Assembly: GCA_001821475.1 (NCBI GenBank)
Contig: MHMF01000039.1
Location: 1-20,624, forward strand
Source of the DNA: Candidatus Nealsonbacteria bacterium RIFCSPLOWO2_01_FULL_38_120
GTDB lineage: Bacteria > Patescibacteriota > Minisyncoccia > Minisyncoccales > GWA2-38-27
DNA length: 20,624 nucleotides
Direction of reading: 5' to 3'
The position numbers were made by a program, and so were the translations under genes. Below are positions 19,691 to 20,624 of the stretch, in pieces (the stretch's first letter is position 1; each line of letters opens with the position of its first letter). The notes under the pieces are model-generated. The model had not been told where the DNA came from. It was given only the letters and a program-made list of their open reading frames with translations, and did no database searches.

Positions 19691-20389
19691 ATGGCAAAAA
19701 GCGCAGAAAAAAATAAAGCGATAGGATTAAGAAAAAAAGGAGAGAGCATAAAGGATATTGCGAAAAAAATAGGTATTGCAAAAAGTACGGTTAGTTTATG
19801 GTGCAGAGATATTGAGTTAACATCAAGGCAAATCAACAAGTTGCATAAAAAGATGAGCCAATGCGGATATGTTGGAAGGCTAAAGGGTGCTAGAATGCAA
19901 TATGAAAGACGGATGGAAAAAATAAATAAATTCAAAAACGAGGGTATGGAACTCGTAGGCAATTTATCCCATAGAGATTTTCTCATAGCTGGCATTGCAT
20001 TATATTGGGGCGAAGGAGCTAAAAAAACAAGATGTTTTAGTTTTTGCAATTCAGATCCGGATATGATAAAGTTTTTTATAAAATTTATAAAAGAAGCGCT
20101 ATTTGTGGACCATGGCAGATTGAAGGCATGGATACGCATCAATAAAATACACAAAAATAGAATAGGAGAAGTTGAAGAATATTGGTCCAAGATCACCGAT
20201 ATTCCTCGGGGTAATTTCCAAAAAACTATACTTATAAAATCAAAGAATAAAAAAAACTATATTAATTTTCCCATTCACTACGGAACGATTACGATTAGGG
20301 TAAGCGCGTCGGCAGACCTTTTTTATAAAGTAACCGGCTTAATTGAAGTATTAAAAAAGGCAAACCAAGCCGGGGTAGTTCAATGGTAG
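19691..20389 (+). CDS. HTH plus LAGLIDADG-like putative homing endonuclease
   Basis: A 232-residue protein from the ATG at 19691 (a GTG at 19682 would add three residues). Residues about 8-45 form a resolvase/sigma-like helix-turn-helix (RKKGESIKDIAKKIGIAKST, then VSLWCRDIELT). Residues about 95-230 resemble the LAGLIDADG-like fold often annotated with this HTH in Patescibacteria: DFLIAGIALYWGEGAKKTR, then FSFCNSDPDMIKFFIKFIKE and a later GTITIRVSASADLFYKVTGL. Catalytic acidic residues could be E108 or the D of NSDPD, not certain. The last seven codons (QAGVVQW and stop) lie inside the following tRNA gene, the stop being the TAG of its D arm. The placement between two CAU tRNAs suggests a tRNA-associated mobile gene. 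Alternatively it is a resident regulator. Confidence 0.75.
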   Translation: MAKSAEKNKAIGLRKKGESIKDIAKKIGIAKSTVSLWCRDIELTSRQINKLHKKMSQCGYVGRLKGARMQYERRMEKINKFKNEGMELVGNLSHRDFLIAGIALYWGEGAKKTRCFSFCNSDPDMIKFFIKFIKEALFVDHGRLKAWIRINKIHKNRIGEVEEYWSKITDIPRGNFQKTILIKSKNKKNYINFPIHYGTITIRVSASADLFYKVTGLIEVLKKANQAGVVQW

Positions 20390-20442
20390 AACATTGCACT
20401 CATAAGGCAGTAAAGTGAGTTCGATTCTCACCCTCGGCACCA
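20369..20442 (+). tRNA. tRNA with CAT anticodon (elongator Met, or Ile2)
   Basis: Acceptor GCCGGGG/CCTCGGC (one G-U), D arm GTTC-AATGGTA-GAAC, anticodon loop CTCATAA with CAT at 20401-20403, T arm GTGAG-TTCGATT-CTCAC, discriminator A and encoded CCA. The anticodon stem TTGCA/GGCAG has an A-G mismatch next to the loop and a U-G at its base. G1-C72 excludes the initiator type. CAT could read AUG, or AUA if position 34 is converted to lysidine. The 5' 21 nt overlap the upstream coding gene. Confidence 0.93.
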
Positions 20443-20538
20443 GAAAGGAAATAGCAAGTCAGAGGAAGCCGCCTCGCTTCGCTCGGCGACTAATTCGTAT
20501 TCAATTTTGGAGGAAGAAAATTTTTTAATCATACTCAT

Positions 20539-20624
20539 ATGTTGGCTATACTTTCAAATATTATTCGTAATATAACACCTTGGTTTTTTGATCATGGCAT
20601 AAAAATTGTCGCAATCGTTATTGT
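20539..20624 (+). CDS. Start of a probable membrane channel gene, cut by window end
   Basis: Twenty-eight codons from ATG 20539, running off the window. The peptide MLAILSNIIRNITPWFFDHG followed by IKIVAIVI looks like the N-terminus of small-conductance mechanosensitive (MscS-type) channels from this group, with a first membrane segment starting at IKIVAIVI. The assignment rests on a short stretch. GGAGGAAG at 20509-20516 lies 22 nt upstream, too far for a normal SD. The stretch 20443-20538 contains GCCGCCTCGCTTCGCTCGGCG, able to form a small hairpin. Confidence 0.45.
   Translation, partial: MLAILSNIIRNITPWFFDHGIKIVAIVI

Noticed and set aside
1..20624. CRISPR array
   Set aside because: The repeats are palindromic and dispersed singly at gene junctions; no regular spacer-repeat periodicity or cas genes.
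1..20624. Alternative genetic code with TGA as glycine, as in some Patescibacteria
   Set aside because: TGA is used as a terminal stop (infA, rplM) and no internal TGA is needed in any conserved gene.

Overview
This window most likely comes from a bacterium of the Candidate Phyla Radiation (Patescibacteria), probably a Parcubacteria-type lineage. It is AT-rich, uses the standard bacterial code with TGA as stop, and carries short proteins typical of that group: a ProRS without an editing insert, an RNA polymerase alpha subunit without its C-terminal domain, and membrane-anchored baseplate-J-like and PEGA proteins. The lineage call is inferred from protein character and gene order, not from a database search.

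Layout. Positions 113-6043 (+) hold a membrane-anchored protein followed by the end of the ribosomal protein superoperon: infA, rpmJ (38 residues), rpsM, rpsK, rpsD, rpoA, rplQ, rplM, rpsI. A bidirectional terminator at 6174-6207 closes it. Two minus-strand genes follow: an unrecognised 122-residue protein with a consensus promoter and Shine-Dalgarno (SD) site, and a PEGA/beta-propeller membrane protein. From 8727 the plus strand resumes with cell-envelope and housekeeping genes: murA, mreB, holB (delta prime), frr, a site-2 protease (rseP), proS, a second mreB, gatC and gatA. A membrane protein with a HEPN-like R-x4-H motif overlaps the gatA stop. The right end holds an initiator-type tRNA-Met, an HTH/LAGLIDADG-like gene whose 3' end runs into a second CAU tRNA, and the first codons of a probable mechanosensitive-channel-like gene.

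The strongest signal is between and inside the genes. Nearly every co-directional gap of about 70 bp or more is filled by a long imperfect inverted repeat. These fall into at least five sequence families and share modules, such as GTCGC-NNN-GCGAC hairpins and an apex CCGATGGTCAT. The right arm usually ends 0-15 nt before the next ATG, where a Shine-Dalgarno would be expected, and most of these genes have no visible SD.

Related repeats also occur inside coding sequences without breaking the frame. One 29-bp core is read on opposite strands in murA and in the PEGA gene. Two AT-rich segments lie in gatA, and the last 13 codons of proS are repeat arm. This resembles the Rickettsia palindromic elements in principle. 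I see no transposase in the window that could explain it.
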